The notes under the pieces were generated by a model. It did not search any database and was not told the DNA's origin. It worked only from the letters and a program-made list of their open reading frames with translations. 64,000 bases of DNA from the NCBI GenBank assembly GCA_009760855.2, contig WPIO01000050.1, positions 1,425,001-1,489,000 of the forward strand, given 5' to 3'. Of the stretch, positions 12,901 through 25,869 are shown in pieces. Numbering within the stretch: the first letter of the stretch is position 1; each line of letters begins with the position of its first letter. The DNA comes from Cristatella mucedo (taxonomy: Eukaryota > Bryozoa > Phylactolaemata > Cristatellidae). The translations under genes were made by a program, and so were the position numbers.

Positions 12901-13923
12901 GCAGCTTGCGCGATGCGTGAGCAGAGCGTTACGACCGGCAGGCATGTAGTGCGTGAGCAGGCGGCACTCGAAAGTCGATCTGCACGGACGCGCACTCGGC
13001 AACAAGGGCTGGGCTGCTGGCCATCGACACATTTCTAATTATGGCGTCTAGCGACGTCAGTGCCCCTGCTCTGCCGAAGCGCCGTGCCGTTTGAAAAGTT
13101 TGTGGTCACGGTCACGTGCGGTACTCTTGACCTTGCGGTTGCTCGCGTCTCAGCCTGTCAGCTAGGTGCTGCCCGGTCACCGCCGAGCGCGTGTCCTTCC
13201 TTAGAAGCGACGACTGCAGGCGGCCGTGAACCCCGGCAATGACCTCTCGTCGTCCGCCAGCTGCAGTCTTATGCGGCACGCCGGTTCGCTCGAGGGAAGG
13301 CATTGCAGGCCGGCACCGAACGCCGTCGGAGCGTGCCCGACGACTGACTGGTAAGGAGCTGGAGAACTGGCTCCTGCTGCCTGCTGGCCGCTCTCGGGGG
13401 GCTCTCGCTCCCTCTGCCTCCTCCTGCCCAGCACCAGCACCAGCCGGCTGTTTGTCCTGAGGCGTTGCCCGACCCCGCCCCCTGCGGCTGCTGCTGCTCC
13501 GCAGCTGCGCATCCTTGCGGCGACATGGCGGCTGCGTGTCGGCTGCTCTGGGGTCTGAGCGCTCGCTGCCGTAAAGGGGGCGCCGAACCCTTATGCCCAG
13601 TGTGGGGCGTCCTCGTGGGGCCCGTACTCGCCTATGGGAGCAGCCTCGGAGATGCCCCACCCCTTTCCCGACCCTTTTCGCCCCCTCATGCTTCTGTCGA
13701 CCAACGCTTTACTGCTCTCTATCGTTTCAATAGTGGTTTTCACGGCGGCGCATTGCACTGAATGCTGCGGCAAGGGCGTGGCGGCCGCGTTTCGGTGCCG
13801 CCCACTCACTTTCAGCCCAAACGCACTTGCGAGGCGTTGCTCCGAAACGCCTCAGGTCACGCCGCCTCAGGTCATGCCTAGAGTTCTCAGCAGAACGCTA
13901 TTCTAGGACATTCTGAGCTCCAC
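9991..13923. other. GC-rich intergenic region upstream of the Smad gene
   Basis: About 3.9 kb in which I find no conserved protein domain. Long overlapping frames on both strands (for example 11745-12920 + and 12439-13032 -) are Ala/Arg/Ser-rich and look like chance frames in CpG-rich DNA. A 22-bp tandem duplication (GGTGTGGTGAAGGGTCGGGG) lies at 11893-11941. The 3' part may hold the Smad promoter and 5' UTR; I could not place a start of transcription. Confidence 0.5.
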
Positions 13924-16935
<3,012 letters not shown>

Positions 16936-19238
16936 CCTTCCTTCTCCTTCTCCGGAAGGAGAAGCGGGCACGGAGCCCCGGAAGGAGCCATCGCTCGCGC
17001 CGCGCGGTGTGTAGTCCCGCGGAGCGAAGCAACAGCAATCGATCGATCGAGCGAGGATCGTCGCTGCCGGACGACATCCGCCGTGTTGGCCCTCAGTCCA
17101 CCTGAATCGGCTGCTGCCTCCGACTGCTCCTGCGCATGCTCCCGGCGTGCAAAAGGTCACGAGACCCGGGACGTGCCGCTTGACCGCAGGCTACAGCAGA
17201 GAGTCGCGAGGGGCGATCCTCGGATAAGGAGCTGGCTGCACCCGAAATGCTCGCCGGCGGCCGTCACCTCGCTCGACGTGGCTACTGCGCCGTCTGCTAC
17301 GGCCCTGGTAAACAGGCTACAGCTCGGTAATCGCCCATCGCAACCGCCGCCCTCTCCCGAGCCCGGCAAGGCCAAGGCCGAATGCGGGAGCAGAGCGGAG
17401 AGCACATGCGTCTCGCCTCGAGTCCGCGAACAGCTTTATTAAAACACCCTGCTCTTTCGAGCGAAGCATGTGCGGCCATTAGCGGCAGGGCGCTGGCTGC
17501 TTGCTTCCGCTCTGCTGCAGCCGCGCACTGCGCACTGGCGCCATGCGATGGGTCCGCCATGCGGCCGGCTAGGCTGCCTGCGTGCATTGTCTGGCATGCC
17601 CCTGCCCACACTCTAGTGCCGCCGTGTCGCCAGCGCTCGAAGCAGTGACACAGCCAGCTTGCCGAACTCGATTAAAAGCCTGCACTCGACAACGCACGGC
17701 CGACTTTGGCGGCATCGCATCCGAAGTGCCTCGGGGTTTGGCATCGACGATTGTGATAGCGTCGTCGCGTGTGCGAAAATCGAGTCGTCCCACTGGCGCA
17801 CAGCGTCTACTCGGCATTCTGGTGGGTGGCTGGCTGACGTCGGCCGCTGCTTCGGCGGTAGTCCTCAGGTGCAGTACAGGTGCACTGGGGGCGGCACTTG
17901 CCTGCCGGGCGGGCAAGTGTCTCGCACATGTACGGATGGTCGGAGTTTCGGAGTGACTCGCTCGCTGTGACTTCAAGAGCCTGGCCGTAGCTGATGGTTG
18001 AAGCGATCGAGAGGGCTGAAGTGATTGCCACTGCTGACGCAGACATTTCGGGAGTGGACACAGCGGCCATCAGCTGCAGCCAGCATTTCGCCCAGAAGCT
18101 TACCTTCGGGAGACTGCATTTATGCGGCTCCCGCGCCCCTCGCCAACGTCAAAGTCTGCATTCAGTTATGCATGGCACTGGGCCAACCTCACCTGCTGAT
18201 AATTAAAAAAAAGTCCTTCTCTGAAGAAGTGGCCTGCTCCATCAGTGCTCCATCATCATCCTGCTCCATCAGTGTGGCGGCCTTTGCCTAGTATTGCCAC
18301 AGTTGCTCTCAGCTACTCAAAGACATTTGCAGTTCCATCGCTAGCTGCTTAATCGCACGTCTCAGTTGCTCCAGGTGTGCATCTCTTCGTCCTTCCTTCC
18401 TTCCTCATAGAGATAGATGGTCCTTGTATTTCTCGGCCTTGGTCTCTCGGGGGGGGGGGGGAGGCAGGCATCTCTTGAATGTTCGTTCAGGTCTTGCATC
18501 TCGGTCTCTGCAAGGTTCGACCAGCCTCCTGCTGTCTCCCGTTCAGTTTCAGCTCGGGTCTCTCGTCGTAGCTGTCTGTCAGTCTCAGCCAGTCTGGAGC
18601 TGCCTATATTTCTAGGCCTCTTTCGGCACCAGTCGGGCCGCTGTTGAGAAGTGCCGGTGCCCCTGGAGAATTACAGGGTGCAGCTTTGCTTGAAATTTAA
18701 GCAGCTCCACACGATCGGGCATGGCAACGAGGTGCAACTCCGCTTGACGTCGGGAAGGGTGGTAGCAGGAAAAGTTGCCTACCCAGTGGGCGATCGGCCG
18801 GCATCGCTGTGCTGCTGCTGCATGAAACCGGCTGCAGCTGAATGCCGGCTGCAGCAATAGTGGCTGGCTGTGGGCTTCTACTGACGACCACCCTGAAGAC
18901 TGCCGGAAGAACCGGGCGGAATTCGAGAGGGCGTGGCGGCAGCCGTGCTGCGACCCTATCGTACCCACCTGCTGGTCTGGCATGGAAAGCAAGCATGCAC
19001 GATAGTCAGCCGTCGTTGGCTGACTTAATTTTCTAAGCAAGTGGGCAATGGCAATACTCAAGGTCGTCTGATGCATGCACCGTCTCATTCGCACTGCCCT
19101 CACCGCAAAGACCCGAGGGCAGGCGCCTGAGTGGCCCGTCCTTGGGAAAGGAAAATGGAGCTGGCCGACTACCTCGCACTGTCTGAATGAGACTGCGGCG
19201 CCGGAACAAACGGGGAAGCAGGAAGTAGTGAAGTGAAG
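16936..19238. other. region downstream of the Smad gene, no gene recognised
   Basis: No conserved domain seen. GATCGATCGATCGA lies at 17038-17051. A G12 homopolymer lies at 18450-18462. The Smad 3' UTR and poly(A) site should lie in the first part, but I could not fix a signal. Confidence 0.5.
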
Positions 19239-19363
19239 AAAGCAGCTTAAAATAAGAATAAAAAAGCAGCTTAAAATAAGAATAAAAAGGCAGCTTAAAA
19301 AGAATAAGAGTAAAAAAGCAGCTTAAAAAGAATAAGAGTAAAAAAGCAGCTTCAAATAAGAAT
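19239..19363. repeat. minisatellite, 24-29 bp unit (AGCAGCTTAAAATAAGAATA)
   Basis: Five tandem copies of AGCAGCTTAAAA(T)AAGAATA(AGAGT)AAAAA, the later copies carrying an extra AAGAG insertion. Confidence 0.92.
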
Positions 19364-20669
19364 GCCGCGCATCATCGCCCCACTAGGGAATCAGCAACGC
19401 CGAAGCAATGCCGTGAGCTTAGCAAGCTGGTGTGTAAGACAGCGACTTTCGCCATAGGCTTCTGCCGAGCTAGAAAACGGGCTGGCCAAGCAGCTAGCTA
19501 AAAGTCAAGTGACCGAGTTGGCACATGAAGCTACGCGAGTGAGTTGTCGACGATGCATGAAATGCCAAGGAAGCCACTGAGGGTTCATGACCCGGGTGCA
19601 CCCGTGCTCGCACTTCACAATCAGTCTTGGGTTCGACTTCTGCAGCAGACATTACACTGAATTGCCCTCCGAAAGTGGGGGTCAAGGTCATCGAGGCTCT
19701 TCAGCTTAGGTCAGAGTCGATCTGTTGAGTTGCCGCTTAATTTGGCCAGAGCAATGGTCGCTTGTACACGACAAACAGTCGCGTTGCATCACCGTTTGCA
19801 CGGCACTTCCGAGCCGCCCAGCAAAATTATGCCCTCTCTTCTAGTGAGCTCTACTCCTGTGAGGATTAATTAGATTGCCCTTGACACATACGGCCTCGGC
19901 AACGCTTAACCCTGATGGCAACGCTTAACCCTGATGGCACCGCCGCCGTACAGTCACATGTCGTCCGAGTCTCCTCCTGCCCACGGAACGGCTGCTGCTG
20001 CTGCTCCCGTTGTTCGAAGGTTGACTCGAGATCTATGGAAGACGAGTTAGTCATCCAGAGCCGTGCACCAAAGGAAGTGCTGACAACTCTCAAACTGCAG
20101 TGAAGGCAATGCGCTGCCAGCTGCTGAATTTCAATCTGATCAGTAACAAGTGAGGACCTGTGACAAAAGTACACCACTGTGTGTGTGTGTGTACGCTCAT
20201 CATTCCACGATGTGCAGAGGTGGATAAAAAAATGAAGCTTCTACCCTAATAGATGCAATTGCAGGGTGCTGCTTATACAACTGAAGGACTTTGTCGTTCG
20301 GTCAGAGTTATCGGATGAGTCGCATGCATGCAAGCCATGCCCAATTGCCATAAGCATTCACCAGGTGACAGTAGTGGCAGCACTAAGCTGATAGCAGCAG
20401 CAGCAGCATTTGCAGAAAGCTACTAGCACACCTCATCTGCTCCTGTGAGCATACCATTTAGTCAGAGAGATACAGCCGGCCGATCAAGGACAGATCAAGA
20501 GAAACAAATTTAAGGGGGCTTAACCAAACATAGATTAAGCACAATGGCACAATGTGAACAGCCAAAAATGACTTACAACTACCTTAACCGTGGCAGCTTT
20601 AAGATAAATTCACAGCAGAATGAAAGCCGGTGGCCAAGTAATGCAAGCATCAGGAGTATATAAGCAAAT

Positions 20670-20673
<4 letters not shown>

Positions 20674-20733
<60 letters not shown>
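20674..20733. repeat. (GA)n microsatellite
   Basis: Sixty bases of pure GA. Confidence 0.96.
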
Positions 20734-20734
<1 letters not shown>

Positions 20735-21078
20735 AGCAGAAGAGCCATGGCGGCTACTAACCACCTTATAGTGGGATAATAAAAATTTTCCACTGAGAGA
20801 CTTGAATCGGACCCGTGGACTTGGATCGTTAAGTGGTGGCGCCCTACTCCCGAGCAAAGGCCCAGGTTACTCCATTAGTGGCCGACGACAGCTTCTTCCA
20901 CACGAAGCAGCACTAGTCATTCTGTGCTATCCATAAGATCGGTCAAGCGTGCCTCTCACGCTGGTGGAGAGTGGTTAAGACGTAGGTAAAGGTGCTCCCC
21001 TTGCTGACAAGCAATAATGCTCTAGTGTTGGGAGCTCGGCATGCACTGAGTGCTAAAGCATGAGACATGAGAAGGGGC

Positions 21079-21154
21079 GTGTGTGTGTGTGTGTGTGTGT
21101 GTGCTTGTGCGTGTGTGTGTATGTGTGTGTGTGCGTGCGTGTGTGTGTGTGTGC
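21079..21154. repeat. (GT)n microsatellite
   Basis: GT repeat with GC/AT interruptions. Confidence 0.95.
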
Positions 21155-21644
21155 CAGGCCACGTGACCGGCTGCAGGATTCTCTTTCTCTAGCCACAGCT
21201 GCTGCTAGCGTCCGACCTGTGCCGGTAGTGCGTTGACTTTGTTGACGCTGGCAAGGCAGACGAACTTGACCCACTTCATTTTGTCGCTGTGAAGAAGCTA
21301 CTTCGTGTGCCTTCGAACACAGTAAACCCGGGATTGAGTCTAGTGATACGACCTCACGTCATCTAAGTCATGTAAGTAACGCGATGGTCAAATCCCAGAA
21401 GGTTGCGAGGTCAAGCGAGGGTCAAGCAGGTCGAACGAGAGGCAGCTTCCACCTTTATAGACTGGCAGCGCATTTAATCGAGGAGGGGCCAAGGTCGCAA
21501 CTTGTAAGATCACCATGACACTCGTGGCGATTTGAAGATAAGAGGGAAGAGGCCCACTCTTTTGCTCGACCTCGTGTGGATAGGTGTTTTCATGCGAAAA
21601 GAAACTCTGGCATCTGGCATCAGCCAGAGTTAAATGCTCCAGTG

Positions 21645-21835
21645 GCTTCGGTCAGGCCGTAATAGCCCAGGAGCTAAGTTGCTCCCTCTTCATGACCGAG
21701 GTCGCGGGTTCGAATCCTGCAGTAGGCGATTCTTCAGTGCCAACTGCAAGCAGTGGTGATAGCCGTCAAGACTCTTCTACCGCTATAAAAAAGAGGCTCT
21801 TAAATCAGCTAACATTCATTAATTATTTTATTTAC
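21645..21835 (+). mobile_element. tRNA-derived SINE, family A, copy 1
   Basis: An A-box-like TAGCCCAGGAG lies at about 21663 and a perfect pol III B box GGTTCGAATCC at 21707-21717. A body with 'AGACTCTTCTACCGC' and 'AGAGGCTCTTAAATCAGCT' is shared with the copies at 24668, 24890, 31232 and 62620. An AT-rich end follows. Confidence 0.82.
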
Positions 21836-22280
21836 CTGCAATTCTCTGCACCAATTTACAGTAAGTCTCAGCCGAAGGCGCATCTGTCCTGTTCTGCTTT
21901 CAGTTCGTGTTACACGAGCTTGTCTTCCTGGTCCCTGCTCGCTGTGTGTGCTTCTACCTGTGCACGGCTTAATGCATTTTTACATTGCCAGAAGTCCTAC
22001 TAATCGGTGCCCCAGACTGTGTCTTCGTTATTCAGGCACTTTACAATGGGCTGTAAGAGCTGCAATAACCAATAGTTAATGACAAGCAAGGTATCCTGCT
22101 TCAGCGAGCATGCAAAAGCAGACAGTCATCATGCTTAGACAAAAGCATTTAAAACAGCATGCTTAGACAAAAAGCACAGCAGAATGCACTCAGGATCGCT
22201 GGCTGGTAGGACCCCTGGTCAGTAGCATGCAGTGACTGAATCATGCACGGGCGAATTGGAAAAAGGCAAGCTCACCGGGG

Positions 22281-22285
22281 CTCTC

Positions 22286-22337
<52 letters not shown>

Positions 22338-22362
22338 TGTGTGCGTGTGTGCGTGCGTGCGC
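22281..22362. repeat. (CT)n(GT)n compound microsatellite
   Basis: CT repeat passing directly into GT/GCGT repeat. Confidence 0.95.
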
Positions 22363-22439
22363 ATAAGCATAAGAAGCTCCTGCCCTGAGTCACGTGAAGC
22401 ACGGTAGGGTGGTACTAGAGAACCAAGGATATTCACTTG

Positions 22440-22690
22440 AATAGAGCTAAGGCTCTGAGGAACAGGTCAAGATTTTTGCTTCTTCTTTGAATGTCTTCAT
22501 ATAAGGAGATGACGTGATGTCATGTTGTCGTGAGCTTCAAGCTGTAGGAGAACAGTGACTGAATCAATGGCATCCAAGATAGTTGAAGTTAGATAGGGGC
22601 ACAACCTATTGAGCAGTGTCAGATGGCCGGAGTGACAGTGACGATGTGAGACTACTCCAGATAGGTAGGCCGGAGCAAGAGATAATGGAG
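22440..22690 (-). mobile_element. LINE fragment, C-terminal domain (degenerate)
   Basis: On the minus strand, 'RSLTSIISLAPAYLSG' can be read at about 22690-22640, typical of the CR1/L2 C-terminal region. The rest is too decayed to assign to family 1 or 2. Confidence 0.45.
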
Positions 22691-22704
22691 GTGAGCGACC
22701 GAAT

Positions 22705-22880
22705 CTTACAATAATATTAATAATAATAATAATAGTAATAATATTAATAGATTTGTTATTGCACCCTCACAGAACTCAATTTTTTCTAGGCACTTTACAT
22801 TTCTGCAATGGACGCATTATCGAATGGTTAGTGGTAGCATGCTCAGTGACAACCATAGCATCACTAAGTCGATATGCTGA
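22705..22880 (-). mobile_element. LINE family 2, 3' tail and UTR
   Basis: An AATAAT-rich tail is followed by the reverse complement of the family 2 end (TTTTTTCTAGGCACTTTACA) and UTR (GAATGGTTAGTGGTAGCATG). Confidence 0.75.
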
Positions 22881-22924
22881 CTGTCTAAGCTTGATATCAC
22901 ACTGATTGCCATTAACCCTTGCTT

Positions 22925-22990
22925 ATCCATTATCTCGCAACGAGCTTTAAAGCTGCATTGAGATTCAGCTCTCCTGTGGCGCTATGCAAA
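22925..22990 (+). mobile_element. SINE family B tail fragment
   Basis: ATTGAGATTCAGCTCTCCTG and GGCGCTATGCAAAAGCCTAT resemble the LINE-like tail of SINE B. The head is missing. Confidence 0.4.
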
Positions 22991-24159
22991 AGCCTATTAT
23001 TTATCATAATTATCTTTTTACTACTATTAGGTTCGAGACCTCGGTCGGGGCTAGGGTATTTGCAAGAAGCCAGCAGCTCCTGCAGCTGCTGTTAAATTGC
23101 ATGAGATAGTGACAGCCCGCACATTGGAAGCCTTCTGAACCCGAGACCTCGTCTGAAGTTCCGGCACACGTGACCCTGAGCTGAAGCTCGGGGCGTCGGC
23201 TGCCATTGCTGCTTGCTAGCGTCCAAACTGCTGTGCAGCCGGCAGTGCAGCAGCAGCCTGTCGAACCAGCCTGAGTAGCATTAGACAATTGAGGCAGGCC
23301 TCCGGAAGTTCGCCGACGGGTCCGGATATACGAGCATTCGTATGCTGCTGCTGCGAGCACGAGCACTAAAAATCGAGAGAGCAATGCTGCCTACAGAGCC
23401 CACGGAGGGGGGCTGCCTGTATTGACACGACGATGCCCGATTGACGATGCTCTGTGGAAAAGCAGACGCCACTCGGGCAAAGCAATGCATTCAAGCATGA
23501 CAGCATCCACTATCGAACTCTCGGCTAGCTGCAAAGGCGGTAATTCTTTTTGGACAGGCCTTCAGAAGCCCACCGGATCGCCTGGATGCCGTGGCTTCCG
23601 GCTTTCCAAATAAATGTTAAAAAGGTAATTCATATGTATAGCACCACGAGAGACCTTAATCTCTATCCAGACACCTCTATCTTATTCTTATCTGTATTCT
23701 ATCGTGACACAGGGCTCGAGCCAATGGCCTGCGTCATTAATATATTCGTGTCGACCTCGGTCATCAAAGGCGAGCACCTTGACCCCTGGGGCAACAAATG
23801 GGATTGGCATTTCCTTTGGCACATCCGGGTGGGCCGCATGCTTCGTCTGGGCTGCAGGCCTCCGGCAAAGAGCTTCAGCAACTCAAGAAAACGGCTGAAC
23901 AATTGTTACAGGAGCTCACAAGTCCGTCCGGGTGGGTTTTAAAGAAAAGGCATCTACGTCGTGCATTTCGCTCGAGATGAGGTTTGGCCCCATGCACAAA
24001 TCCTGGCTTCAGCAGCCACGGGCAGAACTCGAGCACCTCAGCAGTAGTTTCGTTGGAGTCGTTTCCACTGTGTGTGGTTTGAGGATGGAGCCTGTGTGCT
24101 AGGATAAGTAAGAAGAATGGTAGCCATCAGTCGCGAGGAAGGACAATGGAAGCGACGAG

Positions 24160-24270
24160 AGTAGCGATCAGTAGCGATTTTTATAATGATACCAGTGCAT
24201 CTGTATAACGCCCTGATAGAACAATTTCTCTTTCTAGGCATTCTGCTTAGGCTTGCAGTAAGGAAGCACA
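24160..24270 (-). mobile_element. LINE family 2 tail (degenerate)
   Basis: CGCCCTGATAGAACAATTTC and TCTTTCTAGGCATTCTGCTT are a decayed minus-strand tail. It converges on a + strand tail at 24465-24560. Confidence 0.5.
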
Positions 24271-24464
24271 GATATTGATTAATGATAACTACATGATAAA
24301 GTGCAGCAGGCATGATCATAGCATTTTTTTAGGACCGCTCACATGGTCGAGCGACTTACTACCCACTAATACCACCACACCCCTTGACTTCGTGACATTT
24401 AAACGCTGTGAATTGTCCTTTATGTGCTTATGCATACCGAAATCGAGCCTTTTATCGCTAACCA

Positions 24465-24560
24465 ATTGACATGGTTCTTTTTCAGCATATGTAAAGTGCT
24501 TGGAAAAAGAGATAGTTATCTTAGAGTAATGCACAAATGTTTTAACAGTGTTAATTAATC
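24465..24560 (+). mobile_element. LINE family 2 tail (degenerate)
   Basis: CAGCATATGTAAAGTGCTTG followed by AAAAAGAGATAGTTATCTTA matches the family 2 terminal sequence. Confidence 0.5.
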
Positions 24561-24667
24561 AATGCTGTAATAAGCAGAATTTTAGCTATGCTAAACTCCA
24601 TCGCACAAGGGAGATGCATAATTTCAACGATAGTCCATGCGGCAATATATAATAAATAAATACCTAT

Positions 24668-24805
24668 TGGCCGATTTAAAAGCCTCTTTTGTAGAGCGGC
24701 AGAAGAGCCTTAACGGTTGTCACCACCACCTGCGTTTGGCAATAAAGGATCGCCCACCACAGGATTCGAACCCACGACCTCGGTCGTGAAGAGCGAGTAC
24801 CCGGC
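24668..24805 (-). mobile_element. tRNA-derived SINE, family A, copy 2
   Basis: The reverse complement carries B box GGTTCGAATCC (24762-24772) and the shared body (AGAGCCTTAACGGTTGTCAC, then AAAGAGGCTTTTAAATCGGC), ending in an AT-rich stretch near 24640-24668. Confidence 0.8.
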
Positions 24806-24889
24806 TGCAGTAAGCATGTATGCCAAAGGCACGCACAGTTCTAGCAGTCTGAGTGACTCAGTGTAAAATAATCTGTAGCCATCTCGAAG

Positions 24890-25075
24890 GGCACCGTGAT
24901 GGCACACTAGGCAAAGCGGTTGCTTTTCACGACCTCGGTCCCGAAGTCGCGGGTTCGAATCCTGCGGTGGGCAGTCCTTTATCGCTGCAGCAAGCGGTGA
25001 TGATAGCCATAAAGGCTCATTTGTCGCTAGACAGAAGAGGCTGTTTAATCGGCTTGTATTTATTTATTTATTAAA
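24890..25075 (+). mobile_element. tRNA-derived SINE, family A, copy 3
   Basis: B box GGTTCGAATCC at 24952-24962, then CCTGCGGTGGGCAGTCCTTT, AAGAGGCTGTTTAATCGGCT and a TATTTATTTATTTA end. It lies head to head with copy 2. Confidence 0.85.
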
Positions 25076-25211
25076 GGGAGGAAAGCATAGAAGCTGCACC
25101 GAAAGCATGTCGCTCGCCGCGAAAGCAGTCGCATTCGAAGACAAGACAGATAGGCACACGGATGGATGGATGGATGGACGGACAAATGGGCAAACATATA
25201 GACCAGTAACT

Positions 25212-25270
25212 GCCTTTCACGCCAGTTAGCTTGACACAGAGCCTTTCAAGCCAGTTAGCTTGACACAGAG
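25212..25270. repeat. 29-bp tandem duplication
   Basis: GCCTTTCACGCCAGTTAGCT plus TGACACAGA, present twice in direct tandem with one mismatch. Confidence 0.9.
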
Positions 25271-25807
25271 AGGGCCTACTAGAGGCGCTTTGTGGGGAGA
25301 GTCGGGTTAAAGCAAGCCACCTCGGGATGCCACTTCCGGGATGCCTTGCAGCTGGTTGGTTGGCTAAAGCTTCGCTTGACAACTCTCCCCCAATGGACCG
25401 AGAGTCTTAGCGCCGAGCCAACCCTAGAGCCGCACTCTCGGCGGCTCATCATGAACCTCGTTCGTGGCCGCTGTGTACGGTCTCAAAAGCCCGGCTGATA
25501 TTCTGGACCTTATTAACCTACAAGTGAATCCCTCCCTTCTGCCAGTGGTAGTTGCAGCTCGGGTGTAGGCGAAACAACCACGCCCCTTAAGCCAGATGCA
25601 AGCTTCGTACCTCCAGCAAGCTGCTTGCAGCAGCTGACTTTCGTCTGCGAGAGCCGGATGTTTGTCTACAGCGACGGTGCAAGATTTATGACCGACGTCA
25701 CAGAGCACGGCTGCGATCGCCGAAAGGCTTCGACGTTTGAACTGAATACATAGCCTTGTCAGTCCAAATTCACACCTGCCTCACCTGTCCGTAAGCCATG
25801 AGGAGAT

Positions 25808-25868
25808 AACCACCAAAGCTATTCTTAGGGCCAGGCTGCACCTGGCCCTAAGAATAGCTTTGGTGGTT
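25808..25868. ncRNA. perfect 28-bp-arm hairpin (possible small-RNA hairpin)
   Basis: Bases 25808-25835 are the exact reverse complement of 25841-25868, with the 5-base loop CTGCA between. The length is in the range of a small pre-miRNA-like stem. Perfect pairing is equally expected of a recent fold-back duplication or an assembly/cloning artefact. It lies just upstream of the long LINE copy. Assignment to ncRNA is inference only. Confidence 0.35.
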
Positions 25869-25869
25869 T

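Larger units (their letters stand above)
19364..21644. other. intergenic, no gene recognised
   Basis: Contains a tandem duplication of CAACGCTTAACCCTGATGG (19900-19938) and the GA and GT microsatellites listed separately. No coding region or transposon recognised. Confidence 0.5.

Noticed and set aside
11745-12920. 391-codon open frame on the + strand
   Set aside because: Ala/Arg/Ser-rich in CpG-rich DNA with equally long frames on the other strand; no recognised domain.
21700-21720. Functional tRNA genes at the B-box sites (also 24762, 24952, 31334, 62363, 62645)
   Set aside because: Cloverleaf stems do not fold properly and each is followed by a shared non-tRNA body; they are SINE heads.
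23010-23940. Several 60-130 codon frames in a region with weak coding look
   Set aside because: No domain, frames conflict on both strands, and no splice-consistent chain could be built.
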